Shown here: one piece after another, positions 35,544 through 43,842 of the stretch | How the letters are laid out: every line of letters begins with the position of its first letter | How positions within the stretch are numbered: position 1 is the first letter of the stretch | NCBI RefSeq assembly: GCF_000970675.1 | Contig: NZ_LAJA01000010.1 | Location: 1 to 64,000 of the forward strand | DNA from: Domibacillus tundrae | Lineage (GTDB): Bacteria; Bacillota; Bacilli; Bacillales; Domibacillaceae | Direction of reading: 5' to 3' | Length of the DNA: 64,000 nucleotides | The notes under the pieces: generated by a model | Told to the model about the DNA's origin: nothing | The model's database searches: none | Seen by the model: only the letters and a program-made list of their open reading frames with translations | Translations under genes and position numbers: made by a program

Positions 35544-36593
35544 ATGACGATCTATACAGGGTTTATAGGAACCTATACAAAGCAGGATGGAAAAGGAATT
35601 CATACGTTCGAGCTTGATACAGAAAAAGCCGAGCTTTCAAACGCAGCAGTTGCAGCGGAAGTAAACAATTCAACATACGTAACGATCAGTGAAAACGAGA
35701 AGTTTTTATACGCAGTAGAAAAAGGCGGAAAAGGCGGCGGACTTGCGGCGTTTTCAATCGATAACGGCCAGCTTCATAAGCTGAATGATGTGCTTGATAG
35801 TGAAGGGGTACCGTGTCACGTCACTCTTAATAAAAATGGAACGCGTGCCTTTACAGCCCAATATCATACTGGCACAGCGGAAATGTACAGCATTAACGCA
35901 GAAACGGGTAAATTGGTTGATTTGCTTGATGTGGCGACGCACGAAGGGACAGGCCCGAATCCGGATCGTCAGGAAAAAGCGCATACACACTTTTTTGGCA
36001 CAACAAAAGATGAGCGTTACGTCATTGCAGTCGATCTTGGAACAGATGAAATTGTGACATATGAAGTAGCGGGAGAAGATTTATTGAAAAAAGCCGTTTT
36101 CAATGCAGAGCCTGGAGCTGGTCCCCGTCACATCGTCTTTCATCCAACTGAATGCGTCGCATACGTGATGACAGAATTAAGTAATGAAGTGCTGGTGCTG
36201 GCATTTAACGAACAGGATGGGACGTTTGAGCAGCTTGCTTCTTACAAAACGATCCCAGCTGATTTTACAAAAAACAGCCAAGGAAGTGCGATTCGTATTT
36301 CGTCTGATGGCCGCTTTGTTTATGCAGGCAATCGTGGACATAACAGCATTGCGGTATTTGAAACGCTTGAGGACGGTCGTGATGTTCGTTTAGTGGAAAT
36401 TGTTTCGACAAAAGGCGATTGGCCGCGTGATTTTGATTTAGACCCGACAGAAATGTTTTTAATTGTCGCTCACGAAAAGACACACAATGTCGTTTTATTT
36501 AAACGTGGAGCGGAAACAGGCCGGCTAACTCCAGCGAATTCGGAAGTAACGGTACCAGAAGGTGTTTGTGTCACCTTTCTAAAAGGAAATTAA
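35544..36593 (+). CDS. pgl: 6-phosphogluconolactonase, beta-propeller type
   Basis: 349 residues of seven-bladed propeller with repeats such as GPRHIVFHPTECVAYVMTEL and IRISSDGRFVYAGNRGHNSI, and WPRDFDLDPT near the end. This matches YkgB/Pgl, which hydrolyses 6-phosphogluconolactone in the oxidative pentose phosphate pathway. ACGGAGG eight bases before the ATG. terC follows after 19 bases and is probably co-transcribed. Confidence 0.85.
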   Translation: MTIYTGFIGTYTKQDGKGIHTFELDTEKAELSNAAVAAEVNNSTYVTISENEKFLYAVEKGGKGGGLAAFSIDNGQLHKLNDVLDSEGVPCHVTLNKNGTRAFTAQYHTGTAEMYSINAETGKLVDLLDVATHEGTGPNPDRQEKAHTHFFGTTKDERYVIAVDLGTDEIVTYEVAGEDLLKKAVFNAEPGAGPRHIVFHPTECVAYVMTELSNEVLVLAFNEQDGTFEQLASYKTIPADFTKNSQGSAIRISSDGRFVYAGNRGHNSIAVFETLEDGRDVRLVEIVSTKGDWPRDFDLDPTEMFLIVAHEKTHNVVLFKRGAETGRLTPANSEVTVPEGVCVTFLKGN

Positions 36594-36612
36594 GTGAAAG
36601 AAGGCCTTTAAA

Positions 36613-37356
36613 TTGGGTGCAATCGACAGCATCGTTCATACGTACGCCTCTTTTTTCGACTGGGATATGTGGATACGTGTTTTAACAGACCCGGTCAGCT
36701 GGGGGTTAATTGGTACCCTCGTTGTGCTAGAAGGCCTTTTATCGGCGGATAACGCGCTTGTATTAGCTGTGATGGTACGCCATTTGCCGGAAGAAAAACG
36801 AAAAAAGGCCTTATTTTACGGGCTTTTGGGTGCATATACGTTTCGTTTTATCGCAATCGGTCTTGGTGTTTGGCTGATGGAAATCCAATGGGTGAAAATT
36901 CTTGGCGCCCTTTATTTAGCATGGCTGTCTTTCAGCCATTTTAAAAAAGGCAGCGAAGAAGAACTGTCCGGCGACAGGAACAAAATGGGGTTTTTAGTGC
37001 GGATGTTTGGTCCGTTTTGGGGAACTGTCGCAGCGGTCGAATTGATGGATATTGCGTTTTCGGTCGATAGCGTTTTGGCGGCATTTGGCATCAGCAAAGA
37101 AGTGTGGATTTTGCTTCTTGGCGGGATGCTTGGTGTCCTCATGATGCGGACAGTAGCAGGTGTGTTTATTAAATTAATCGACCGGATTCCAGAGCTGGAA
37201 ACGACTGCTTATGTTTTAATTGCGATTATATCGGCAAAAATGCTGTTGAGCGTTGTGCATATCGAAATAAGCCATACGATTTTCTTTATTATTTTGGCGA
37301 TGGCGTTTATAGGGACGTTTATCGTTCATCTTATTCGACGAAACCTTGCCAATTAG
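36613..37356 (+). CDS. TerC-family manganese exporter (YkoY/MeeY type)
   Basis: 247 residues, about seven membrane helices. The TerC signatures LEGLLSADNALVLAVMV and VELMDIAFSVDSVLAAF carry the paired acidic metal-binding residues. It is closest to B. subtilis YkoY, which exports Mn(II) or loads exoenzymes. Start is a TTG with GAAAGAAGG upstream. There is no room for a yybP-ykoY riboswitch before it, unlike B. subtilis. Confidence 0.85.
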   Translation: MGAIDSIVHTYASFFDWDMWIRVLTDPVSWGLIGTLVVLEGLLSADNALVLAVMVRHLPEEKRKKALFYGLLGAYTFRFIAIGLGVWLMEIQWVKILGALYLAWLSFSHFKKGSEEELSGDRNKMGFLVRMFGPFWGTVAAVELMDIAFSVDSVLAAFGISKEVWILLLGGMLGVLMMRTVAGVFIKLIDRIPELETTAYVLIAIISAKMLLSVVHIEISHTIFFIILAMAFIGTFIVHLIRRNLAN

Positions 37357-37400
37357 TGGCAGGGTTTTTTTGAGAGAGTACAGCGGGAAAGGAAAAAACA

Positions 37401-38612
37401 ATGAGCAGCCAAACATATCAAAGAGAACAAGAGCGTTCAAAGACCGGGCAGCTTTTTCTGCTGTTCAGTATTATTTTGCTGGCACTGAATATGCGGTCTC
37501 CGATCACCTCCGTCGGACCGCTCACAACCATTATCCGGGACGACTTACATATATCTAGTATAGCGGCAGGTGCTCTGACAACTATTCCGCTGCTGGCGTT
37601 TGCCATATTGTCGCCGTTTGCTTCTAAGCTGGCGCGAAAATTCGGCATGGAAGCAGTGCTGTTCAGTGCCCTGCTTCTTTTAACAGCCGGCCTGCTGCTG
37701 CGGCCATCCGGGAGCGCAGCCGGTTTGTTTTCAGGCACCGTTCTGCTTGGGATCGCTATTGCGCTTTGCAACGTCATTATGCCGGCACTTGTCAAACTGA
37801 ATTTCGCTCATAAAATAGGGCTTATGACCGGTTTTTATGCAACGTCAATGAACTTGTCGGGAGCACTCGCTTCCGGTTTCAGCATTCCAATCGCTGCTTC
37901 AAGTAACCTTGGCTGGCGGGCAGCACTAGGCTTTTCGGTTATACTGGCGTGCGCCGCTATCCTGATCTGGCTCACGCAGTGGCGCTACATTCGACGACCA
38001 TTAAAAGCCGGACAAAGCGTGTACAAAAAAACGTCACTGAAAGGCTCGGCCCTTGCCTGGAAAGTAACCGCATTTATGGGTATTCAGTCTCTTTTGTTTT
38101 ATTCATTTGTTGCCTGGCTGCCTGATATTTTACAAGAACAGGGACTTGATGCGGAATCAGCAGGGTGGATGCTTTCCATTGTTCAATTTACGCAGCTGCC
38201 GTTTACATTTATCGTACCGATTCTTGCAGGTCGAATGAAAAATCAGCAGCCACTCGTTATTGTGGCAGCTTTGTTTATGATGATGGGCCTGAGCGGTATT
38301 TTATTCGAATGGACAGAATGGATTTTGGTTTGGGTAATGTTAATTGGCGCCGCAGGAGGTTGTGCATTTAGCCTGGCGATGATGTTTTTCAGTTTGCGGA
38401 CAAGAAATTCCTTTGAAGCCGCTGATTTATCCGGAATGGCGCAATCTGCCGGCTATCTATTCGCGGCATTAGGTCCGGCTTTATTTGGCGCGCTTCATGA
38501 CATGATGAATGGATGGACGGTCCCTCTTTTGCTTTTAATCGCAGCCGTCATGGGTCTTTTTATTGCGGGAATGGGAGCGGGGAAGGAGGGGTATGTGACA
38601 GAAAAGCCTTGA
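37401..38612 (+). CDS. MFS transporter, CynX/NimT group (YycB-like)
   Basis: 403 residues, 12 helices. NMRSPITSVGPLTTIIRDDL near the N-terminus is the CynX/YycB signature. Known relatives move cyanate, 2-nitroimidazole or small organic anions. GGGAAAGG precedes the ATG. A hairpin overlaps its stop codon. Confidence 0.8.
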   Translation: MSSQTYQREQERSKTGQLFLLFSIILLALNMRSPITSVGPLTTIIRDDLHISSIAAGALTTIPLLAFAILSPFASKLARKFGMEAVLFSALLLLTAGLLLRPSGSAAGLFSGTVLLGIAIALCNVIMPALVKLNFAHKIGLMTGFYATSMNLSGALASGFSIPIAASSNLGWRAALGFSVILACAAILIWLTQWRYIRRPLKAGQSVYKKTSLKGSALAWKVTAFMGIQSLLFYSFVAWLPDILQEQGLDAESAGWMLSIVQFTQLPFTFIVPILAGRMKNQQPLVIVAALFMMMGLSGILFEWTEWILVWVMLIGAAGGCAFSLAMMFFSLRTRNSFEAADLSGMAQSAGYLFAALGPALFGALHDMMNGWTVPLLLLIAAVMGLFIAGMGAGKEGYVTEKP

Positions 38613-38632
38613 TAAGAGGCTTTTCTATTTTA
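38601..38632 (+). terminator. Terminator after the CynX-like gene
   Basis: GAAAAGCCT pairs with AGGCTTTTC around a 7-base loop, followed by TATTTT. Confidence 0.7.
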
Positions 38633-38651
38633 AAAAAATAAAAAAAGACCG

Positions 38652-38680
38652 TTGTAATTTTCAAAAGATTAGGATAGAAT
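38652..38680 (+). promoter_or_regulatory. Probable sigma-A promoter of the TRAP operon
   Basis: TTGTAA, 17 bases, TAGAAT. The two palindromic operators and the cre site all lie downstream of it, so repression would be by roadblock. About 170 bases of leader precede the SBP start. Confidence 0.6.
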
Positions 38681-38746
38681 GAAAAAAACGAAGCGCTTAC
38701 TTACAATACTCAACCTTCCGCAAAAGGTGTGGAAAAGTATTGCTTT

Positions 38747-38766
38747 AAATTAGATCGATCTAATTT
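38747..38766. promoter_or_regulatory. LacI-type operator O1 before the TRAP genes
   Basis: AAATTAGATCGATCTAATTT is a perfect 20-bp palindrome with a central CpG, as LacI-family sites have. Its core recurs at 38778, 48233 and 48260. Confidence 0.8.
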
Positions 38767-38777
38767 TTTTACTTAAA

Positions 38778-38795
38778 TTTTAGATCGATCTAAAA
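38778..38795. promoter_or_regulatory. LacI-type operator O2 before the TRAP genes
   Basis: TTTTAGATCGATCTAAAA, perfect 18-bp palindrome, centred 30 bases after O1, which puts the two on about the same DNA face. Confidence 0.8.
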
Positions 38796-38806
38796 AATGC
38801 GGATTT

Positions 38807-38821
38807 TTGAAAGCGCTATCT
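38807..38821 (+). promoter_or_regulatory. CcpA cre site before the TRAP genes
   Basis: TTGAAAGCGCTATCT fits WTGNAANCGNWNNCW at every position. It suggests carbon catabolite repression of uptake. Confidence 0.7.
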
Positions 38822-38850
38822 TATTTTTGAAAAAACAAGGGGGTAGGAAA

Positions 38851-39861
38851 ATGAAGAAATTAATAGTTTTGCTTGTGACAATGACAATGATGATTCTGGC
38901 AGCTTGTTCTGGTTCTGGTGAAAGTGAAAGCGGTGGCGCGGCTGAAGTAAAAACGATGAAAATGGCAGTTGCCACATCGAAAGACCGTTCTTTAACAAAA
39001 GGTCTTGATAAGTTTAAGGAAATTGTTGAAGAAGAAACGAATGGATCGATTAAAGTTGAAGTGTACCCGGACGGACAGCTTGGCGGTGACCGTGTTGTAT
39101 TTGAAGGTTTGAAAATGAATTCTATTCAAGGAACGACAATGTCATCAGGTCCAATTGCTGGTTTTGTTAAAGAATTTGAAGTGCTGGATTTCCCATACTT
39201 GTTTAAAGATGAAGAAACAGCTTATAAAGTACTCGACGGCGAAATTGGAACAGACTTGTTAACAAAGCTCGATAGCCAAGGAATTGTTGGTTTAAACTAT
39301 TGGGAAAACGGCTTTAGACAGTTAACAAATAATAAGCGTGAAGTAAAGTCAGTAGAAGACGTTAAAGGTTTGAAAATCAGAACGCTTGAAAGTGAACTTC
39401 ATATTGATCTTTGGAAAACCTTAGGTGCAAATCCTTCTCCAATGCCATACACAGAATTATTTACAGGGCTTGAGCAGGGAGTCGTAGATGGTCAAGAAAA
39501 TCCTGCAGGCAATATTACAACTGGAAATTTTTATGAAGTACAGGATTATGTAACAAAAACGGACCACATTTACAATGCGAGCGTTTTTATGATTAGCGAC
39601 AAATTTATGAAGACATTATCTGATGAAGAAAAAGAAATCGTGACGAAAGCATCCGAAGAAGCAAGAGACTACCAGCGTGAACTGAACCAAAAAGAGAGCG
39701 AAGAAGCCTTTGCAATCCTTGAAGAAGAAGGAATGACAGTAACAGAGCTTTCTGAAGAAGCACGAAAAGGCTTTGAAGATAAAGCGAAGGAAGTTTATAG
39801 CAAGTACACATCAAAAGTTGGGGAAGAACTCGTTGATCAAATTATGAATGAAGTCAAATAA
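38851..39861 (+). CDS. TRAP transporter solute-binding lipoprotein (DctP family)
   Basis: 336 residues. Signal KKLIVLLVTMTMMILAACSG with lipobox LAAC anchors it outside the membrane. The DctP fold shows in VYPDGQLGGDRVVFEGLKM, GLKIRTLESELHIDLWKTLGA and NPSPMPYTELFTGLEQGVVDGQENP; R in KIRT is the arginine that usually grips the substrate carboxylate. ATG at 38851 follows AAGGGGG. It captures an organic acid for the DctQM permease encoded next. Confidence 0.92.
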   Translation: MKKLIVLLVTMTMMILAACSGSGESESGGAAEVKTMKMAVATSKDRSLTKGLDKFKEIVEEETNGSIKVEVYPDGQLGGDRVVFEGLKMNSIQGTTMSSGPIAGFVKEFEVLDFPYLFKDEETAYKVLDGEIGTDLLTKLDSQGIVGLNYWENGFRQLTNNKREVKSVEDVKGLKIRTLESELHIDLWKTLGANPSPMPYTELFTGLEQGVVDGQENPAGNITTGNFYEVQDYVTKTDHIYNASVFMISDKFMKTLSDEEKEIVTKASEEARDYQRELNQKESEEAFAILEEEGMTVTELSEEARKGFEDKAKEVYSKYTSKVGEELVDQIMNEVK

Positions 39862-39870
39862 ATAACGTAA

Positions 39871-39912
39871 AAGAAAGCTAAGGAATGTAAATGTCCCTTA
39901 GCTTTCTTTCTC
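39871..39912 (+). terminator. Hairpin between SBP and membrane subunits
   Basis: AAGAAAGCTAAGG pairs with CCTTAGCTTTCTT, followed by TCTC. A partial terminator here would keep the binding protein more abundant than DctQ and DctM. Confidence 0.65.
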
Positions 39913-39975
39913 AAAAAAGAATGATAATGAAACACTTTTATTTAAGTTTGCTTTAGCTGGAGAGGAGGAGAAGAA

Positions 39976-40539
39976 ATGAATAAAATATCGAGATACTTAG
40001 AGAATTCGTTGAACATTGTTATGGCTGTCGCGTTAGCCATTATGGTCGTTCTTGTCTTTGGCAATGTTGTTCTCCGTTATTTGTTTAACTCGGGAATTAC
40101 GTGGTCGGAAGAAATGTCACGGTATCTTTTTATTTGGCTGACATTTCTCGGAGCCATTGGCGCGTTTAAAAACAAGGATCATTTGGGTGTAGATATGCTG
40201 ATTAAAAGGCTGCCTAACAAGATGAAAAAAGTGGTTCTCACAATTAGTGAACTGCTTATGTTATTTGTCCTTATCCTCATCCTCGATGGAAGCTGGAAGA
40301 TGACAATGCTTAACTTAGGCAGTACAGCGCCGGCCACTGGTATGCCAATGGCCGTTGTATACGGTACAGGTATCATTGTAAGTCTTTCTATGGGCCTAAT
40401 ATGTATTTACAATTTATATCGAATCTTCTTTAACAAAATCACTGAAGAAGAGATGGTGAAAACTAGCGAATCGGAAGAGCTGATCGCATTGTATGATGAA
40501 GATGATCATCTGTTTAGAAAGGAGGAGAAGCAAGGATGA
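39976..40539 (+). CDS. TRAP transporter small permease DctQ
   Basis: 187 residues, four membrane helices, with FNSGITWSEEMSRYLFIWLTFLGA characteristic of DctQ (E-E-x-x-R-Y). GGAGAGGAGGAG precedes the ATG. Its TGA overlaps the dctM-like ATG (ATGA). Confidence 0.9.
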   Translation: MNKISRYLENSLNIVMAVALAIMVVLVFGNVVLRYLFNSGITWSEEMSRYLFIWLTFLGAIGAFKNKDHLGVDMLIKRLPNKMKKVVLTISELLMLFVLILILDGSWKMTMLNLGSTAPATGMPMAVVYGTGIIVSLSMGLICIYNLYRIFFNKITEEEMVKTSESEELIALYDEDDHLFRKEEKQG

Positions 40540-41816
40540 CGATCGGTGTATTTGTTGGCTCCCTGCTTGGAGCTATGGCACTGGGCATGCCTATTGCGTT
40601 TGCTCTTCTCGTCAGCAGCGTTGTCTTAATGTATGTCCTTGGTATTTTCGACAGCCAGATCATTGCACAAAACTTAATCAGCGGAGCAGACAGCTTCCCG
40701 CTTTTGGCGATCCCGTTCTTTATGCTGGCTGGGGAGTTAATGAACCAGGGCGGATTATCACGGCGGATCGTTGAAATGGCAATGACGATGGTCGGTCATA
40801 TTAGAGGAGGCCTTGGCTATGTAGCGATTATCGCAGCGTTGTTGTTTGCGAGTATTTCCGGTTCAGCTGTAGCGGATACAGCTGCTCTGGGTGCTGTCTT
40901 AATCCCTATGATGGCCAAAGCGGGTTACGACGTAAACCGAGCGAGCGGATTGATTGCAACCGGCGGGATCATTGCTCCAGTCCTTCCGCCGAGTATCGGC
41001 TTTATTATCTTTGGGGTAGCAAGTGGTGTGTCGATTACCAAGCTTTTTATGGCCGGAATCGTACCAGGTATATTGATGGCTGTTGGTCTGGCGATTACTT
41101 GGGCGGTTGTTGCCCGCAAGGATAATGTAGCTGTCCAGCCGCGCGCTTCTGTGAAAGAAATGCTTGTTTCTCTTCGTCAGGGTATCTGGGCCCTTTTCCT
41201 TCCAATCATTATTGTGGTTGGATTAAAATTCGGGATCTTTACGCCAACGGAAGCGGCAGTCGTGGCGGCTGTTTATGCATTATTTGTAGGAGTAGTCGTA
41301 TACCGTGAACTAAAAATAAAAGATTTATACCATGTGTTTGTGCAATCAGCAAAAATGACCAGTGTCGTCATGTTCCTCGTCGCAGCTGCACTCGTTTCAT
41401 CCTGGCTGATTACCGTGGCGAATCTGCCTGCTATGGTTATTGATATGCTGGGCCCGTTTTTGGATAAGCCACTCCTTTTACTGATCATGATTAACCTGCT
41501 GGTCATTGTTGTTGGAACGGCCATGGATATGACACCGACAATCCTGATTTTAACACCCGTTTTAATGCCGCTTGTTGAAGCCGCTGGCATTGATCCTGTT
41601 TACTTTGGTGTCCTGTTTATTTTGAATAATGCCATCGGGCTGCTTACTCCGCCGGTTGGAACGGTTTTAAATGTCATGTGTGGAGTCAGTAAAATCAGTA
41701 TGGAAGACCTGATGAAAGGGATATGGCCTTTCCTGCTCGTTGAAGTCATCATCTTAATTTTGTTGATCTTATTCCCTTCACTGGTACTTGTGCCGCTTGA
41801 GTGGTTCTCACAATGA
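40536..41816 (+). CDS. TRAP transporter large permease DctM
   Basis: 426 residues, about 12 helices, sodium-driven transport subunit. PLLAIPFFMLAGELMNQGGLSRRIVEMA and LLTPPVGTVLNVMCGVSKIS are DctM signatures. Coupled to DctQ by ATGA overlap. Confidence 0.92.
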   Translation: MTIGVFVGSLLGAMALGMPIAFALLVSSVVLMYVLGIFDSQIIAQNLISGADSFPLLAIPFFMLAGELMNQGGLSRRIVEMAMTMVGHIRGGLGYVAIIAALLFASISGSAVADTAALGAVLIPMMAKAGYDVNRASGLIATGGIIAPVLPPSIGFIIFGVASGVSITKLFMAGIVPGILMAVGLAITWAVVARKDNVAVQPRASVKEMLVSLRQGIWALFLPIIIVVGLKFGIFTPTEAAVVAAVYALFVGVVVYRELKIKDLYHVFVQSAKMTSVVMFLVAAALVSSWLITVANLPAMVIDMLGPFLDKPLLLLIMINLLVIVVGTAMDMTPTILILTPVLMPLVEAAGIDPVYFGVLFILNNAIGLLTPPVGTVLNVMCGVSKISMEDLMKGIWPFLLVEVIILILLILFPSLVLVPLEWFSQ

Positions 41817-41826
41817 TGCAGGATCT

Positions 41827-41856
41827 TCACCCGCTCTATGAGGGCGGGTGATTTTT
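41827..41856 (+). terminator. Terminator of the TRAP operon
   Basis: TCACCCGC pairs with GCGGGTGA around a 9-base loop, followed by five T. Confidence 0.82.
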
Positions 41857-41924
41857 ATTTTGATGTGTAAGCGGTGTTCTATATAATAAAAATAAAAGTT
41901 AAGAGAAACGGGCAGGTGGGGATG

Positions 41925-42953
41925 ATGAAAAAGAAAAGCGGACGTGTAACGCTGCAGCAAGTAGCAGACCATGCAGGTGTGTCAAGGGCAACAGCATCGT
42001 TAATTGTGCGGAACAGCCCGAGCATTTCAGAAGCGACGAAGAAAAAAGTGCAGGCATCGATGCAGGAGCTCGGCTATGTGTATGACCGGATAGCGGCTAA
42101 TTTACGCTCGCAAAGCTCGTCTACGATTGGGGTTGTTGTCACAGACTTTGCCAATCCATACTACTCCGAATTTTTAACAGGCGTGCATCACCAGCTTGAA
42201 AAAGAAGGCTATACGGTCTTTCTTGCGACGACGTTTGATTCGGATGCCAAGCAGGACAAGCTGTTATCAACGATGCTCGAGCATCGGGTTGGCGGTGTGA
42301 TCTTATGTCCGGTATCCGATAACTCACCGGCGACTGTTAAAAAAATACGCCAGTGGAATGTTCCGATCGTCACCGCTGTTCGCGAAATCCCAAATCTCCA
42401 TTGCGATTACGTCGGCATTAACTACGAAAAAGGTGTTGAGATGGCGATTGACCATTTAATCGAAAATGGACATACACGAATCGCGTTTTTAGGTGGTCTT
42501 TCAGATTCATCCGCCTGGAAAAAGCGGTTTGAAGGCTATACAGCTGCTCATGGAAAAGCAGATCTGTCCATCGATGAGACATTGATCTTTCAAAGTCCGG
42601 TTACACGAGAAGGCGGCGCTCAGGCGCTTGATGCTAGTTTAAAACATGATAATCCGCCGACAGCAGTTTTCTGTTTTAATGATCTCGTTGCCTTTGGCGT
42701 AATGCAGCGGATGAGGGAATTGAACCTTCAGCCGGGCACTGATTTATCGGTTGTTGGATTTGATAACGTACTAGAAGCGGCAACTTTTTATCCATCCTTA
42801 ACAACAGTTGAATCATTTCCAAAGCATATCGGTACAAATGCGGCAAACTTGCTTCATAAACGGATTAAAGATCAGGCGCGTGAAGAAGAACGGATCATAC
42901 TAGAACCGGAATTGTTCGTGCGGACATCTTCCGGAAAAAAACCGAATCTATAA
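41925..42953 (+). CDS. LacI-family transcriptional regulator
   Basis: 342 residues. N-terminal helix-turn-helix VTLQQVADHAGVSRATASLIV with the hinge IAANLRSQ, then a periplasmic-binding-like effector domain (TIGVVVTDFANPYYSEFLTG; TAVFCFNDLVAFGVM). ATG at 41925 is preferred five bases after AGGTGG; 41922 is an alternative. Adjacent to the TRAP genes and likely to bind the TAGATCGATCTA palindromes before both the TRAP and the 48.3-kb operon. Confidence 0.9.
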   Translation: MKKKSGRVTLQQVADHAGVSRATASLIVRNSPSISEATKKKVQASMQELGYVYDRIAANLRSQSSSTIGVVVTDFANPYYSEFLTGVHHQLEKEGYTVFLATTFDSDAKQDKLLSTMLEHRVGGVILCPVSDNSPATVKKIRQWNVPIVTAVREIPNLHCDYVGINYEKGVEMAIDHLIENGHTRIAFLGGLSDSSAWKKRFEGYTAAHGKADLSIDETLIFQSPVTREGGAQALDASLKHDNPPTAVFCFNDLVAFGVMQRMRELNLQPGTDLSVVGFDNVLEAATFYPSLTTVESFPKHIGTNAANLLHKRIKDQAREEERIILEPELFVRTSSGKKPNL

Positions 42954-42957
42954 ACAG

Positions 42958-42997
42958 AGAAGAGGACTGATTAAGTAAAACAGTCCTCTTCTTTTTG
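42958..42997 (+). terminator. Terminator after lacI-type gene
   Basis: AGAAGAGGACTG pairs with CAGTCCTCTTCT around an 11-base loop, followed by TTTTT. Confidence 0.88.
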
Positions 42998-43087
42998 TGA
43001 AGAGATCAGGCGTTGGGATATCAAATGTCAATTATGAAAGAATTTACTTGACCGGGTTTTTAATACAGAATATACTTGATTTATAAA

Positions 43088-43115
43088 TTGGACTGTCCAA
43101 TAGCCCAACAGTCCA
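43088..43115. promoter_or_regulatory. Likely GntR operator
   Basis: TTGGACTGTCCAA is a 13-bp inverted repeat, followed by CAACAGTCCAA as a further half-site. They lie 19-46 bases before the GntR start, fitting FadR-subfamily autoregulation. Confidence 0.65.
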
Positions 43116-43133
43116 AAAAGGAGGCTTTTGAAC

Positions 43134-43841
43134 ATGAGCGATACGATGTTCAATGAACTGAGGACCACCCGTATATACGAAAAAATTGTGCTGCAAATCC
43201 GGCATTTAATTAAAGAGGGAAAATTAAAACCAAATGACCGGCTGCCGGCAGAGCGGGATTTAGCCAAAACACTCGGCTGCAGCCGCACATCACTTCGGGA
43301 AGCGTGCCGCGTGCTGGAATCGGAAGGACTGATCGTTTCAAAGCCAGGAGGCGGGCGGTTTATTCAAAAAGTAGACGAGCGCGTACCGGTGAATGTACAT
43401 TTTAATCCGGTTGATGTATTGGAGAAGTCCGCTGTGATGCATTTTATCGAGGCGCGGGAAGCACTGGAACCGAGCATTGCTGCTTTTGCGAGTGAGCGGG
43501 CGGAAGAAAAAGATATTAAAAAAATGGAAGCAGCGTTAAAAGCAATGGAAGAAAAGCTGAAGAATCCAGACGAGAAAGTCGATGCAGACAGCAACTTTCA
43601 TCTGGCACTGGCAGAAGCGACACAAAACTTTGTTTTTGTTTCATTGATGGAAACGAATTTAAGCATGTATCGACCGGTCAGGAAGCAGACATTACAGTCG
43701 GAAGAGCGGTATGAGCAGTCGCTTCAGGAACATCGCGCCATTTTAAACGCGGTGAAGCGAAAAGATACGCAGGCGGCTGTAGACGCGATGAACGTTCACT
43801 TGCACCATATACGTGAAAATGTGTTGAAAGAGAGGGATTAA
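43134..43841 (+). CDS. GntR-family regulator, FadR subfamily
   Basis: 235 residues. Winged helix KPNDRLPAERDLAKTLGCSRTSLREACRVLESEGLI and an all-helical FCD effector domain with the metal-binding histidines in NFHLALAEAT, QEHRAIL and HLHHI. ATG at 43134 follows AAAGGAGG. First gene of the operon with the CoA-transferase and lyase; effector probably an organic acid or its CoA thioester. Confidence 0.9.
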   Translation: MSDTMFNELRTTRIYEKIVLQIRHLIKEGKLKPNDRLPAERDLAKTLGCSRTSLREACRVLESEGLIVSKPGGGRFIQKVDERVPVNVHFNPVDVLEKSAVMHFIEAREALEPSIAAFASERAEEKDIKKMEAALKAMEEKLKNPDEKVDADSNFHLALAEATQNFVFVSLMETNLSMYRPVRKQTLQSEERYEQSLQEHRAILNAVKRKDTQAAVDAMNVHLHHIRENVLKERD

Positions 43842-43842
43842 T

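Noticed and set aside
38682-38700. AAAACGAAGCGCTTACTT as an additional cre before the TRAP genes
   Set aside because: At least two mismatches on either strand; a full match exists at 38807.
41866-41880. TGTAAGCGGTGTTCT as a cre site before the lacI-type gene
   Set aside because: It misses the consensus at two positions, unlike the three full matches listed.
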